Part shown: piece by piece, positions 16,066-27,175 of the stretch | Numbering within the stretch: position 1 is the first letter of the stretch | Layout of the letters: each line of letters begins with the position of its first letter | Origin: an uncultured Dysosmobacter sp. | GTDB taxonomy: Bacteria > Bacillota > Clostridia > Oscillospirales > Oscillospiraceae | Length of the DNA stretch: 45,762 nt | Direction: 5' to 3' | Assembly: GCF_947631635.1 (NCBI RefSeq) | Contig: NZ_CANRMB010000030.1 | Span: 1 to 45,762, forward strand | Position numbers and translations under genes: made by a program | The notes under the pieces: model-generated | Told to the model about the DNA's origin: nothing | The model's database searches: none | The model's input: the letters and a program-made list of their open reading frames with translations, nothing else

Positions 16066-17117
16066 CTCCGCCGCGCCCCCAGCCGCACCAGCAGCAGCTT
16101 CAGCTCGCCCACCGCGTCGATGCCCTTTTCGCTCTTCATCCGGCGGTCCAGCACCTGGCACATCTTCACCGCGTCGGCGCACCAGTCAGCCGAGGTCCGT
16201 TTCGCCGCGGAGAGCTGGAGCTTTGCCGGGTAATCGGACTTCATGTCCCACAGCTCCATCAGCCAGTATTTGTCCCGGCCGCTGTCGATGGCCATCCGGG
16301 CCGTGTAGATCCGCCGGAGCTGGCTGCCCAGCGCCGCCAAGATCATGATGGGTTCCGTCTGCATTTTCAGGAGGTCGCCCAGGATGGACGACGCCAGGTC
16401 GTAGTTGCCCTGCAGGACCGCGTCGGACAGCTTGAACACCTCCGCCGACAGCACCGGGTCCGCCACCGCGTCAATATCCCTCTGTGTAATGGTCTTTCCC
16501 TTCGCATAGGCTCCAATCTTTGCGATCTCCGGCACCAGGCCCGTCATCAGACCGCCGCAGGTGAAGATCAGGTATTCCGCCGTCTGGCGGTCGATCTCCT
16601 TCCCCAGGGCCTTGAACCGCCGGGCGATCCAGACCACCAGGTCGCTGCTGTCCGCCGCCCGGAACTCCACTGCCTCCACATGGTCGGAGACGGCCTTATA
16701 CAGTTTCTTCATGGTGCGGTTGGGCTTGTATTCCACTGTATCGTAAACGAACACCACGCAGGCATAGGGCGGGATATCGTCCAGAAAGGCGATCAGCTTC
16801 TCCCTCTGTTCCTCATTGAGCTTAAACAGGTCAAAATCCGCCGCCACGATGAAGGTCCGCTCCGCCATCATGGGCATGGCCTCCGCCATCTCCACAAGGT
16901 CCTGGACCGTCAGGTCCTTTCCCTCGACACGGTGGTAGTTGAACTCCTCGAATCCGGCGGGCACCAGCTTTTTCCGCAGCTCCCCCAGGTAATATTCCCG
17001 GAGATAGCTCTCCTCACCGTAAAAGATATAGGCGCATCCCGGCGTTCCGGCGGCCAGGTCCGCCTTCAATTTCTGGAACGCCTCATTGGATCTGCTCGTT
17101 TTCTTTGCGTATGCCAT
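16062..17117 (-). CDS. holA: DNA polymerase III delta subunit
   Basis: Product of 351 residues, normal for HolA. It opens the beta sliding clamp within the clamp loader complex. Signatures are CAYIFYGEESYLREYYLGELRKK near the N-terminus and the C-terminal collar region with AALGSQLRRIYTARMAI and SDYPAKLQLSAAKRTSADW. Placement directly after comEC is very common in Firmicutes. GAGGAAACTGAC before the ATG overlaps the end of comEC; the two genes are ten bases apart. Confidence 0.95.
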   Translation of the reverse strand: MAYAKKTSRSNEAFQKLKADLAAGTPGCAYIFYGEESYLREYYLGELRKKLVPAGFEEFNYHRVEGKDLTVQDLVEMAEAMPMMAERTFIVAADFDLFKLNEEQREKLIAFLDDIPPYACVVFVYDTVEYKPNRTMKKLYKAVSDHVEAVEFRAADSSDLVVWIARRFKALGKEIDRQTAEYLIFTCGGLMTGLVPEIAKIGAYAKGKTITQRDIDAVADPVLSAEVFKLSDAVLQGNYDLASSILGDLLKMQTEPIMILAALGSQLRRIYTARMAIDSGRDKYWLMELWDMKSDYPAKLQLSAAKRTSADWCADAVKMCQVLDRRMKSEKGIDAVGELKLLLVRLGARRR

Positions 17118-17127
17118 GTCAGTTTCC

Positions 17128-19368
17128 TCAATTCAAAGATAGATGGATGCTTCCCTGCAGGTCCGTGCGGTAGATGGCACAGCCGTGCCCGGCCAGACGG
17201 CGCACCGCCTCTTCGGAGGGATGGCCGTAGCTGTTGTCCCCCACGCTGATGCAGGCGGTCTCCGGCAAGAGGGCCTCCAGCAGGTCATCCGATGTAGAGT
17301 ATTTGGAGCCGTGATGCCCCGCCACCAGGGCCTCGATGTCCGGCAGGTCATAGGACGCCAGGAGCCTGCCCTCCGTGGCGGCGTCCATGTCTCCGGTGAT
17401 GAGCAGGTCCGTCTCCCCGGCGGAGGCCAGCAGGGAAAGCCCCCGCTCGTTATCCTCCCCGTCACTGACCGGCGGATAGATGGTCAGCGGCGCGCTGCCC
17501 AGACCGGCGTGTTCTGCCGCCGCCAGCACCCGGAGCTTGGTGCCGTGGGCCTCCGCCGCAGCCAGCACGGCGGCTCCCTGGCTTCCGGCCTCCGGCAGCG
17601 CAGGCACCACCAGCGTGGAGACCGGGATGTGTTCCAGCACCTTCACCGCGCCGTTGATGTGGTCGCTGTCGTAATGGGTCAGGATCAGATAGTCCAGCGT
17701 CCGGCAGCCCATGGTCCACAGCTGGTGCACCGCCTTCTCGCCGGGGTCCTGCCAGTTGTTGGCGCTGCCGCAGTCCACCAGTGCAAAATGCCGGTCAGAG
17801 GCCAGCAGGACGCTCTGTCCCTGCCCCACATCCAGCACCAGCGCATCCAGCGGGCTTTGATACCGGGCCGCGCCCAGATACACCGTCACCGCCAGCGTGG
17901 CCGCGCCGCAGACCGCCGCTGTCAGGTATTTCCGCCTGCCCTTCGGCCTTGTGAAAAATGCGGCGGCGAACAGGAGGTACAGAAATACCATCCAGTATTT
18001 CAGGTATGGATTTTCGGTATACACCGCGTGATACGGGAGCTTCGCCAGCAGATGGGCCACGGCCAGGATATACCGGCTGAACAGCGCCGGGACCACCCCC
18101 GCCAGATTCCCCAGCGGCGGGCAGAGAAAGCCCAGAAATACCACCAGCAGGCCGCTGATAAACACCACGCTTGCCGCCCACAGGCACAGCAGATTGCTGA
18201 TGGGCGAGACCAGCACCACCAGCCCGAAATAGTAGGCGGTCAGGGGCATGGTGAACACCAGTGCGCCCATGGTGGCTGAGAATCCAAGCGCTATAAAGCG
18301 AAATACCCTGCCATGTTTTCTCTCGCCCAGCAGCATCCGATGGAGCTTTGGCGTCAGCCAGAAGATTCCCGCCACCGCCCCAAAGGACAGTTGCAGGCCG
18401 ATGGACGCGGCGGCAAAGGGGTTTACCAAAAGAATCAGGCACAGGGCGGACAGCAGCGACGTCGGCGCGTCGCTCTCCCGCTGGAACAGGGGCGCCGCCA
18501 GAAGGAACACCAGCATCACGCAGGCCCGCACCATGGAGGGCCGTGCCCCGGCCAGCATGGCGTAGCCCACCAGCAGGACGGTGGTCACCCCCGCCAGCAG
18601 GCGGCGGCGGTGCCGGCCCACCAGCGCCCGCAGAAGCAGCAGCAAAAAGCCGCAGTGCATTCCGGAGACCGCCAGGATGTGATACATCCCCGCCTCCGAC
18701 AGGTCCCAGGCCGCCCCCTCTGAGAGCACCGTGGTGTCTCCGGTGAGGATGGCGGTCAGGAATCCTGCGGCGTCGCCATCCATCATCTCACCGATCCGCT
18801 CCCCCATGGCCCGGCCCAGGCGGACCGGCCACCAGCGGAGGGATTCCATCGTCCCTGGGCCAAAGAGCGCCTCCCCCCGTGCATAGGCCAGCAGGAACAC
18901 GCCCTTGGAGGTAAACACGGACACGCCCTCGTCCCGGATGCGTCCGGAGCTTCGCAGGTGAACATTGGCCCGTATCTCCTGCCCCGGCTGGAGCGCCAAC
19001 AGAGCCTCATCCCCATAGTAGACCGCCTTGCCCGGCAGTCCCTTGATCCGGACCGTGGCCTTGGTGCCATACGCAGTCGGTTCGGCGTAGTCCAGCAGAG
19101 TCATGGTGACCGCGGCGTCCGTATCCGCCAGGGCCTCCATGGGCTGCTGGACCTGACGGGCGTAGAGCCAGTGATAGCCCAGAGCCAGCGCCAGGGCCGC
19201 GCCGATGACCACGCCCCGCCTCCGCCACACCCAGGGCAGCCGCAGGGCGGCGGTGCCCAGGCCCAGGCAGAGGACGGCGGCCGGCAGCAGCCACCTGTTG
19301 GGCAGCAGATACTGAGCCAGGAAAATGCCCAAGGAGAAGGAACCGGCGAAAATAGCGAGCCTGCGCAT
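17128..19368 (-). CDS. comEC: ComEC/Rec2 family DNA uptake channel
   Basis: Product of 746 residues, typical for ComEC. It forms the membrane channel that moves single-stranded DNA into the cell in competence. N-terminal helices and a soluble OB-like domain are followed by the Competence domain (AVSGMHCGFLLLLLRALVG; MLAGARPSMVRACVML) with many membrane segments. A C-terminal metallo-beta-lactamase domain carries LDVGQGQSVLLAS and THYDSDHINGA. The start at 19368 follows GGGAGGAG about eleven bases upstream; a start at 19389 would overlap the preceding gene. No other late competence genes are in the window, so actual competence is unknown. Confidence 0.95.
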   Translation of the reverse strand: MRRLAIFAGSFSLGIFLAQYLLPNRWLLPAAVLCLGLGTAALRLPWVWRRRGVVIGAALALALGYHWLYARQVQQPMEALADTDAAVTMTLLDYAEPTAYGTKATVRIKGLPGKAVYYGDEALLALQPGQEIRANVHLRSSGRIRDEGVSVFTSKGVFLLAYARGEALFGPGTMESLRWWPVRLGRAMGERIGEMMDGDAAGFLTAILTGDTTVLSEGAAWDLSEAGMYHILAVSGMHCGFLLLLLRALVGRHRRRLLAGVTTVLLVGYAMLAGARPSMVRACVMLVFLLAAPLFQRESDAPTSLLSALCLILLVNPFAAASIGLQLSFGAVAGIFWLTPKLHRMLLGERKHGRVFRFIALGFSATMGALVFTMPLTAYYFGLVVLVSPISNLLCLWAASVVFISGLLVVFLGFLCPPLGNLAGVVPALFSRYILAVAHLLAKLPYHAVYTENPYLKYWMVFLYLLFAAAFFTRPKGRRKYLTAAVCGAATLAVTVYLGAARYQSPLDALVLDVGQGQSVLLASDRHFALVDCGSANNWQDPGEKAVHQLWTMGCRTLDYLILTHYDSDHINGAVKVLEHIPVSTLVVPALPEAGSQGAAVLAAAEAHGTKLRVLAAAEHAGLGSAPLTIYPPVSDGEDNERGLSLLASAGETDLLITGDMDAATEGRLLASYDLPDIEALVAGHHGSKYSTSDDLLEALLPETACISVGDNSYGHPSEEAVRRLAGHGCAIYRTDLQGSIHLSLN

Positions 19369-19370
19369 AT

Positions 19371-19574
19371 CTAAGTTCGCTCCTCCCATCTTCCCATCAT
19401 ATAATCAATCGATACCTCATAGAAATCCGCCATTCTGCATAGCAAAGAAATGGGGATTCGCTTTCTCTGTCCCCATTCGATTCTCTGATACGCATTCAGC
19501 GGCAGTCCCAGCAGCTGTGCCGTCTGCGTTTGTGTAAGCTGCCTTTCCAGACGCAATTCCCGTAAACGGTTCAT
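19371..19574 (-). CDS. Small XRE-family helix-turn-helix protein
   Basis: Product of 67 residues made almost wholly of one Cro/C1-type helix-turn-helix (LTQTQTAQLLGLPLNAYQRIEWGQRKRIPI, about 15-44) and ending DYMMGRWEERT. Such DYLLGR-type endings are typical of one-domain XRE regulators. GAGGTGA lies six bases before the ATG at 19574; a TTG two codons upstream is less likely. It ends two bases before the comEC start, so it leads the comEC-holA-rnmV transcript and may regulate it. A TATAAT on the minus strand at 19644-19649 is a possible -10. Confidence 0.82.
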   Translation of the reverse strand: MNRLRELRLERQLTQTQTAQLLGLPLNAYQRIEWGQRKRIPISLLCRMADFYEVSIDYMMGRWEERT

Positions 19575-19720
19575 ATCCAATCACCTCGCCAAGAGGATAT
19601 CACCCTTTTGGCGAAATGTGTGGAAATGAAACCATTCGGGTACATTATAAATGAATCCATATAAAAACGCCAGCTATATTTCTCATAAAATGGACCTCGC
19701 AGCATAGAATCTCTTTTTTC

Positions 19721-19749
19721 TTGACGCTTGATTTCTCAGGGTATATGAT
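19721..19749 (+). promoter_or_regulatory. Sigma-A promoter of the SLH protein gene
   Basis: TTGACG (19721-19726) and TATGAT (19744-19749) are separated by 17 bases. The start codon is at 19792, after AAGAGAGGAG. Confidence 0.75.
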
Positions 19750-19791
19750 AGAAAAAACGGCACCTGCCGCAAGAAAGAGAGGAGCAATTCT

Positions 19792-21159
19792 ATGAAGCGT
19801 TTCCTGACCATTCTGTTCACCACACTGCTGCTGACCGCGGCCCTGTGTGTGACCGCCTCCGCCTCCGACTATGACGCGGTGGCTGAGGACCTGTCTGCCA
19901 TCGGTATGTTCCGGGGCACCGCCAGCGGCTTTGAGCTGGACCGCGCCCCCACCCGCTCCGAGGCCGCCATCATGCTGGTGCGGCTCTACGGCGCCGAGGA
20001 CGATGCCAAGGCCGCCTATGAGGCCGGTGAGATCAAGCACCCCTTCACCGACGTCAGCGACTTCGCCGCCCCCTACGTCGCCTGGGTGTACACCAACGGC
20101 ATCTCCAACGGCACCGGCGCCGACACCTTCGGCTCCGCCAGCAAGTGCAGCCTCCAGAACTACGCCGTCTTTCTGCTGCGGGCCCTGGGCTATAAGGACG
20201 GCACGGATTTCCAGTACGCCGACGCCCTGACCTTCGCCCAGAGCAAGGGCTTCTATGAGCCGGTGATGTTCTCCGGCGACTTCCTGCGGGACGATCTGGC
20301 CGCCCTCACCTACCAGGCCCTGGCCGCCGACATGGCGGACGGCAAGACGTACCTGCTGGACAGTCTGGTGACGTCCGGCGCCATCGATGCCAAGGCCGCC
20401 CAGCCCATGACCGATAAGATCACCGCCTACCGCGCCATGGAGTCCGCCACGGCCGGCATGGACAGCGACGCCATGGATGTGGACATCGCCATGGATATGG
20501 ACGTGACGATGGGCGGAATCAAAATGCCCACCAAGACCACCGGCAACATGAAAGTGGCCGCAGAGAGCAGCGATATCCAGATGGCCTGCACCATGAAAAC
20601 CATCGCTGACGGCGAGACGATGGATATCGGCATGTGGATGAAGGACGGCTGGATGTACATGTCCATGGGCGCCGACGGCGAGACCATGAATGTCAAGTAT
20701 CCCGTGGATGACCAGACGGCCGCCATGGAGAGCATGGAGATCGTGGATGTGGAGGCCATGAATGTCAGCGGCCTGGCCATGATCGACTCCATCACCGCCA
20801 AGAAGTCCGGCAGCGACACTGTGTACACCGTGGTCATGGGCAGGAACCTGGGCGGCATGATGGACAATGCTCTGGGCATGATGGGCCAGGAGGCCAGCGG
20901 CCTGTCCATGGATATCAGCGATATCACCGCCGCCTACACGGTGGGCTCCAACGGCAAGCTGAAATCCGTCGCCATGGTGTTCTCCGCCGCTATGAAGATG
21001 GACCTGCCCCTGGAGGACGGCCAGACCCTCTCCATGGACGTGGCCTATGACTACGACATGACCATGCAGGTCAACGCCCTGGGCAAGGACGTGAAGATCG
21101 TCTATCCCGACTTCTCCAAGTTCCAGGAGGTCGATCCCGATAGTCTGACCGCCGCCTGA
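19792..21159 (+). CDS. Secreted S-layer-homology protein with methionine-rich C-terminal domain
   Basis: Product of 455 residues. A signal peptide (MKRFLTILFTTLLLTAALCVTASAS) is followed by SLH-type repeats to about residue 175, including FTDVSDFAAPYVAWVYTNGISNG, which bind secondary cell-wall polymer. From residue 216 to the end 33 of 240 residues are Met, in patterns such as DVDIAMDMDVTM and MWMKDGWMYMSM. The shape recalls the LppX/DUF6612-like beta-sheet domains of Firmicute surface proteins, from memory. The function is unknown; cell-surface display is likely. It has a strong promoter, a strong ribosome site and GC-rich codons with heavy use of GCC and GAC, suggesting high expression. Confidence 0.85.
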   Translation: MKRFLTILFTTLLLTAALCVTASASDYDAVAEDLSAIGMFRGTASGFELDRAPTRSEAAIMLVRLYGAEDDAKAAYEAGEIKHPFTDVSDFAAPYVAWVYTNGISNGTGADTFGSASKCSLQNYAVFLLRALGYKDGTDFQYADALTFAQSKGFYEPVMFSGDFLRDDLAALTYQALAADMADGKTYLLDSLVTSGAIDAKAAQPMTDKITAYRAMESATAGMDSDAMDVDIAMDMDVTMGGIKMPTKTTGNMKVAAESSDIQMACTMKTIADGETMDIGMWMKDGWMYMSMGADGETMNVKYPVDDQTAAMESMEIVDVEAMNVSGLAMIDSITAKKSGSDTVYTVVMGRNLGGMMDNALGMMGQEASGLSMDISDITAAYTVGSNGKLKSVAMVFSAAMKMDLPLEDGQTLSMDVAYDYDMTMQVNALGKDVKIVYPDFSKFQEVDPDSLTAA

Positions 21160-21178
21160 TTTCGTTTCCAAAAAAAAA

Positions 21179-21209
21179 ACAGCGCCTCAGTCGAGGCGCT
21201 GTTTTTTTT
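21179..21209 (+). terminator. Terminator after the SLH protein gene
   Basis: A 10-bp stem (ACAGCGCCTC with GAGGCGCTGT) and AGTC loop, flanked by an A run before and eight T after, so it may work in both directions. Confidence 0.9.
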
Positions 21210-21243
21210 GCGTATGCATGTCTTTCCCCGTCAAAGGAAAAGG

Positions 21244-21446
21244 GCTGGGAAAAACCGCTAGTTTTTCCAGTTCTTTTGCTTCCGGCAAAAGAAAAAATTT
21301 CAATCATTTTCGCCGCGGCGTGTACGTGGCGAAAATACCTTGACTCAGCCGCCTTAGGCGGCGTTCGCCAGTGACCGATGTCACTGGCGGTGGGGGATCC
21401 TCAAGGGGGAGCCCGCTCCCCCTTGAAAATCGGCCGGAAGGCCGAT
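21244..21446. repeat. Chain of seven tandem palindromes (hairpin array 2)
   Basis: Seven inverted repeats follow each other: 21244-21270, 21271-21293 (9-bp stem), 21306-21336 (ATTTTCGCC/GGCGAAAAT), 21348-21362 (GCCGCC/GGCGGC), 21366-21389 (10-bp stem CGCCAGTGAC), 21401-21426 (11-bp stem) and 21429-21446 (ATCGGCC/GGCCGAT). The last one touches the stop codon of the HIT gene. Like array 1, it fills a convergent gap and shows no coding potential. Confidence 0.75.
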
Positions 21447-21790
21447 CAGCCCGGAGGCCAGGTCATATCCCGGCCCGCCAGCACGTGGAAGTGCAGGTGC
21501 GGCACGGACTGCTGGCCAGCCTCGCCGATGTTGGAAACCACCCGGTAGCCAGCCTCGGCAAAGCCCAGCTCCTTGGACAGCTTGGCGATGACCTCAAAGA
21601 TATGGGCCACCACGGCGCTGTTCTCCGCCGTGATGGCGGAGACGGACGTGATGTGGGCCTTGGGCACCACCAGGAAATGGGTGGGAGCCTGAGGCGCGAT
21701 GTCGTTGAAGGCGTAGCAGAGGTCGTCCTCGTAGACCTTGCTGCTGGGGATCTCCCCGGCGATGATCTTGCAGAATAAGCAGTCAGACAT
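21446..21790 (-). CDS. HIT family protein (HinT-like nucleoside phosphoramidase)
   Basis: Product of 114 residues. The histidine triad is seen as SVPHLHFHVLAG near the C-terminus, and the N-terminus MSDCLFCKIIAGEIPSSKVYEDD is typical of HinT. Such proteins hydrolyse nucleoside phosphoramidates or related adenylates in the cytoplasm. AAGGAGGTTTCAACC precedes the ATG. It is the last of a run of minus-strand genes following alaS, about 113 bases after the preceding unknown gene. Confidence 0.93.
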   Translation of the reverse strand: MSDCLFCKIIAGEIPSSKVYEDDLCYAFNDIAPQAPTHFLVVPKAHITSVSAITAENSAVVAHIFEVIAKLSKELGFAEAGYRVVSNIGEAGQQSVPHLHFHVLAGRDMTWPPG

Positions 21791-21903
21791 GGTTGAAACC
21801 TCCTTTTTTATGGTTTTGAATGAATGGATCCTTTTGGGGATCGCAGTGATAACCGATGGCAGCCAGGATTGCCTGGATGTCTCCCACGGCAGTCAGGCCC
21901 GTC

Positions 21904-22458
21904 TCACCGCTGCTGGGGGCAGCCGGGTTCTTCCAGACCCAGCACGTCGTAATATGCACGGGAAAAGCGAAGGCCGGAGGGGTCAAAGGCCCTTTGCAGC
22001 GCCTTGACCTTTTCGTAGGGGTCCTCCGGCTCCAGACCGAACGCGCTCGCTATGGTCTCCAGCGCCGCATTCTTTTTGGCGAAGAACGCCTCGCAGCCGT
22101 CCCATGTCTCCCCTGCGTCCTCCGCCAGCGCCTGGCGGAACCGCGCTTCCTCCATCCAGGAGAGCCAGGTGAGCGGATTGGCGTCCCGGCAGAACAGCAC
22201 AAAGGACAAAAACTCCTGGAAGCTCTCCGCCACCGGAAGGACATAGCGCCCCTCCTCCATGATCATGGGGTCCACACAGAACACCCGCTCGTCCCCCGGC
22301 AGGAGGACGAAGTGGACGCCGTCACAGCCGATCCAGCCGATATACTCCGCCCCCACGGGCGTGCAGAAATAGGCCGCGTTTTCCGCCTGTTCCAGACCGA
22401 TGGCGGAAAAGTCGATATCCAGCGCCTGAAAGCGTTTTAACTTCTCCAGAGTGGACAC
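21904..22458 (-). CDS. Conserved hypothetical protein
   Basis: Product of 184 residues that I do not recognise. It begins MSTLEKLKRFQALDIDFSAI and includes GAEYIGWIGCDGVHFVLLP and FLSFVLFCRDANPLTWLSW. It is acidic, without signal peptide or membrane helix. The GTG at 22458 lies three bases after the cupin stop codon, and codon use matches the neighbours. It is therefore probably translated together with the cupin gene from the alaS transcript. No strong ribosome site is seen, which fits coupling. An SMI1/KNR4-like fold was considered but not supported by any clear motif. Confidence 0.75.
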   Translation of the reverse strand: MSTLEKLKRFQALDIDFSAIGLEQAENAAYFCTPVGAEYIGWIGCDGVHFVLLPGDERVFCVDPMIMEEGRYVLPVAESFQEFLSFVLFCRDANPLTWLSWMEEARFRQALAEDAGETWDGCEAFFAKKNAALETIASAFGLEPEDPYEKVKALQRAFDPSGLRFSRAYYDVLGLEEPGCPQQR

Positions 22459-22461
22459 GGC

Positions 22462-22797
22462 TTATTTCCCATGCTCCGGCACCACCGCGAAAAACGTCAG
22501 GTCCCCGTCGCTGTCGTTGATCAGGCTGTGGGCGTGGCCCTTGGGACAGTAGTGGCAGGAACCGGCGGAGAGCGGCTCATACACGCCGTCGCACAGCACC
22601 TTGCCGGTGCCGGAGAGGATATAGATGACCTCGCTGTTGGTCTCATGGGTGTGCAGGCCGATGGTCCCGCCGGGGACCAGCGTGCCCTGCATGATCTTGG
22701 CGAGACCGTCCGCATGGCTCTTGAGGTGTACTTCCTTCTCGCCGCCCCGCATCTGGGGGACGACGGCGGTTTCCATGGCGTTAAAATCGATCAGCAT
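22462..22797 (-). CDS. Cupin domain protein
   Basis: Product of 111 residues forming a single cupin barrel. Motif 1 is seen in GTIGLHTHETNSEVIYILSGTG, with two His and a Glu as metal ligands. Motif 2 is in GSCHYCPKGHAHSLIND, which gives the last His. Such small cupins bind Mn, Fe or Zn and act as isomerases, dioxygenases or sugar-binding proteins; the substrate is not predictable. AAGGAG lies before the ATG at 22797. It is 13 bases downstream of alaS and followed after three bases by the unknown gene. Confidence 0.9.
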   Translation of the reverse strand: MLIDFNAMETAVVPQMRGGEKEVHLKSHADGLAKIMQGTLVPGGTIGLHTHETNSEVIYILSGTGKVLCDGVYEPLSAGSCHYCPKGHAHSLINDSDGDLTFFAVVPEHGK

Positions 22798-22810
22798 GGT
22801 TCCGCTCCTT

Positions 22811-25453
<2,643 letters not shown>

Positions 25454-25523
25454 AGTGTTTCTTCCTCCAATTGATATAGTATGATCTTCTGTATGGATTT
25501 CCGTTTTTAAAGCGGCGCCGTCA

Positions 25524-25745
25524 TAAAAAAACGCCCCTGACATACGTCAGGGGCGGATAGATCGATCCACGGTACCACCCTGATCTGTCCCCAAGGGGAC
25601 ATCTCATGTCATCCGGTAACGGGGATAGGCCGTTCCGCTCCTCGCGGACTGCTCCAAAGTGGCTGCTTCGCGGCGTGGGCAAGGGGCTCTCACCGTCTCC
25701 CCTCTCGCTTGGGACCGTTTCGTAAAGCTGGCTTTGTCATGGCGT
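25524..25745 (-). ncRNA. T-box leader of alaS
   Basis: On the minus strand the conserved T-box sequence AGGGTGGTACCG (25570-25581) is followed by a terminator hairpin (GCCCCTGAC with GTCAGGGGC, 25533-25554) and a run of seven T. GCAGCCACTTTGGAGCAGTCC (25650-25670) resembles the distal part of Stem I. Uncharged tRNA binding would favour the antiterminator and allow alaS transcription. The specifier codon was not resolved with confidence; GCN is expected. Confidence 0.88.
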
Positions 25746-25766
25746 TTTGCCTGATTGAACGAAAAT

Positions 25767-25794
25767 ATTATATCGTTTTTATGAGCTTTGTCAA
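25767..25794 (-). promoter_or_regulatory. Sigma-A promoter of the alaS T-box transcript
   Basis: On the minus strand TTGACA (25789-25794) and TATAAT (25767-25772) are 16 bases apart. The -35 overlaps the stop codon of the small gene upstream. Confidence 0.8.
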
Positions 25795-25988
25795 GACGGA
25801 TCCTGCTGATTTTCCAGCTTTTTCTCCAATTTCTTCGCCTGCTGCCGCGCATGCTCCTCCCGCATGAGGACGCATTCCCCCGCAGCCGCGCATTTCCCGC
25901 AGCCGGCACAACGGAAGGGCGGCTTCTCTCCCCGGTACAGGAAGCTCCAAAACCAGCCGACAACACCTAAAAACAGGACCACGACCAC
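25791..25988 (-). CDS. Small cysteine-containing membrane protein
   Basis: Product of about 65 residues. One membrane helix (VVVLFLGVVGWFWSFLY) is followed by a cysteine cluster, CAGCGKCAAAGEC, and a charged coiled tail (EEHARQQAKKLEKKLENQQ). The arrangement recalls small FeoB-associated cysteine-rich membrane proteins, but no feo gene is nearby. The start is uncertain: GTG at 25988 is the first usual codon in frame, while the GGGAGG site lies about 24 bases before it and the frame is open through VTDWFAW. The real start may be an unusual codon upstream. Confidence 0.5.
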   Translation of the reverse strand: MVVVLFLGVVGWFWSFLYRGEKPPFRCAGCGKCAAAGECVLMREEHARQQAKKLEKKLENQQDPS

Positions 25989-26031
25989 CCACGCAAACCA
26001 ATCCGTAACGCTTCCTCCCTTTTGGAAGAGC

Positions 26032-26478
26032 CTACCATGAAAAGTGCGCGTCTGTCAGTGGCATCTGCAACAGCCGCAGTCCCAGCAGCGGCAGCAGCGC
26101 CTCCGCAGGTCCCGGCAGGCCGGGCAGGGGAAATTCCTGCGGCTCCACCAGACCTCCGTCCGGCCGGACCAGCGTCCGCTGGATGCACAGGACCGGCTCC
26201 GTCAGGCTGGAGAGCGTCAGGCTGTCCCGGGGCGACAGGCCATAGGAGATGACAGCCTCCGCCTGGAGCCGCGCCAAAAGCCCCGGCGGGCAGTCCCCGG
26301 GCACCAGCAGCGTCCGGCAGCTCACCGCCTCCCCGCTCAAACGGCGGCAGCCATCCCGCGTCAGCGCCAGCAGGTCCCAGCTCTGGTCTGAAAGCTCCGC
26401 GGCTTTCCGCAGCCGCCTGACCCCGATTGGCAAAAGCCCTTCCCATGTCTCCGGACAGTCAAAGATCCCGCTCTCCAC
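26032..26478 (-). CDS. Conserved hypothetical protein
   Basis: Product of 148 residues beginning MESGIFDCPETWEGLLPIGVRRLRKA. Noted segments are CRTLLVPGDCPPGLLARL, AVISYGLSPRDSLTLSSL and CIQRTLVRPDGGLVEPQEFPLP. I have a sense of a Clostridia-specific conserved family with the ISYGLSPRDSLTLSS core but cannot name a function. No signal peptide or membrane helix. The start is GTG at 26478 with GGAGGTGAT immediately upstream, which is convincing. The small membrane protein gene follows after 43 bases. Confidence 0.75.
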   Translation of the reverse strand: MESGIFDCPETWEGLLPIGVRRLRKAAELSDQSWDLLALTRDGCRRLSGEAVSCRTLLVPGDCPPGLLARLQAEAVISYGLSPRDSLTLSSLTEPVLCIQRTLVRPDGGLVEPQEFPLPGLPGPAEALLPLLGLRLLQMPLTDAHFSW

Positions 26479-26596
26479 CCGATCACCTCCCGGCTAGTTT
26501 TGCCCCAGCCCCGCATTCCATGCAAAATTTCCTCGTCTTTTTTGCGGGAATGTGATATACTCTGGTCAATAGATCTTGACATTGAGGTGACAGGCG

Positions 26597-27127
26597 TTGC
26601 ACTTTTGGGACCATTTGAAAACCGTGAATCGCCACCGGGCGCTGGTGCGGAAATATTGCTTCCGCCTGGGCCTTTACTGGCAGGGACTGACCCACGACCT
26701 GTCCAAATATTCCCCTGCGGAGTTCTGGGCCGGCGTGAAGTATTTTCAGGGTGACCACAGCCCCAACGACGCCCAGCGGAAGGCCTTCGGATACAGCGCA
26801 TCCTGGATGCACCACAAGGGCCGCAACCGCCATCACTTTGAATATTGGACGGACTACGGCGCCAGCGGCGAGGGCATCGTGGGTGTGGAGATGCCGGAAA
26901 AATACGTGGCGGAGATGTTCTGCGACCGGCTGGCCGCCAGCAAGGTATACCGGGGAAAGGATTTCGCCCCCGGAGACCCCTACAAGTTCTTTCTGCGGGG
27001 CAGGGACAAGAGGCTCTTGCTCCACCCCAACACCGCCGCCCTTTTGGAAACGATCCTGCTGAAGCTGCGGGACGAGGGCGAGGACGCAGCCTTTGACTAC
27101 GTAAAGCACCAGGTCCTGCATAAGTAG
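26597..27127 (+). CDS. DUF5662 family protein
   Basis: Product of 176 residues. The pattern HRALVRKYCFRLGLYWQGLTHDLSKYSPAEFW and SASWMHHKGRNRHHFEYWTDY is characteristic, from memory, of the DUF5662 family. The conserved His and Asp residues (HDLSKY, HHKGRNRHHFEYW) suggest a metal-dependent HD-like fold, but no activity has been assigned to my knowledge. The start is TTG at 26597, with GAGGTGA six bases upstream. A possible extended -10 (TGATATACT) lies at 26553-26561. It ends at a shared terminator facing the XRE gene. Confidence 0.85.
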   Translation: MHFWDHLKTVNRHRALVRKYCFRLGLYWQGLTHDLSKYSPAEFWAGVKYFQGDHSPNDAQRKAFGYSASWMHHKGRNRHHFEYWTDYGASGEGIVGVEMPEKYVAEMFCDRLAASKVYRGKDFAPGDPYKFFLRGRDKRLLLHPNTAALLETILLKLRDEGEDAAFDYVKHQVLHK

Positions 27128-27165
27128 ACGGACAGCCGCCGGTTTCCCAGCGGCTGTCCGTTTTT
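27128..27165. terminator. Terminator between the DUF5662 gene and the XRE gene
   Basis: A 12-bp perfect stem (ACGGACAGCCGC with GCGGCTGTCCGT) and ten-base loop, followed by TTTT on the plus strand. Confidence 0.8.
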
Positions 27166-27175
27166 ACCGGGCGGT

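Noticed and set aside
25768..26001. Alternative frame over the small membrane protein gene
   Set aside because: Although a ribosome site precedes its TTG, the product has no coherent membrane segment or cysteine pattern, unlike the frame chosen.
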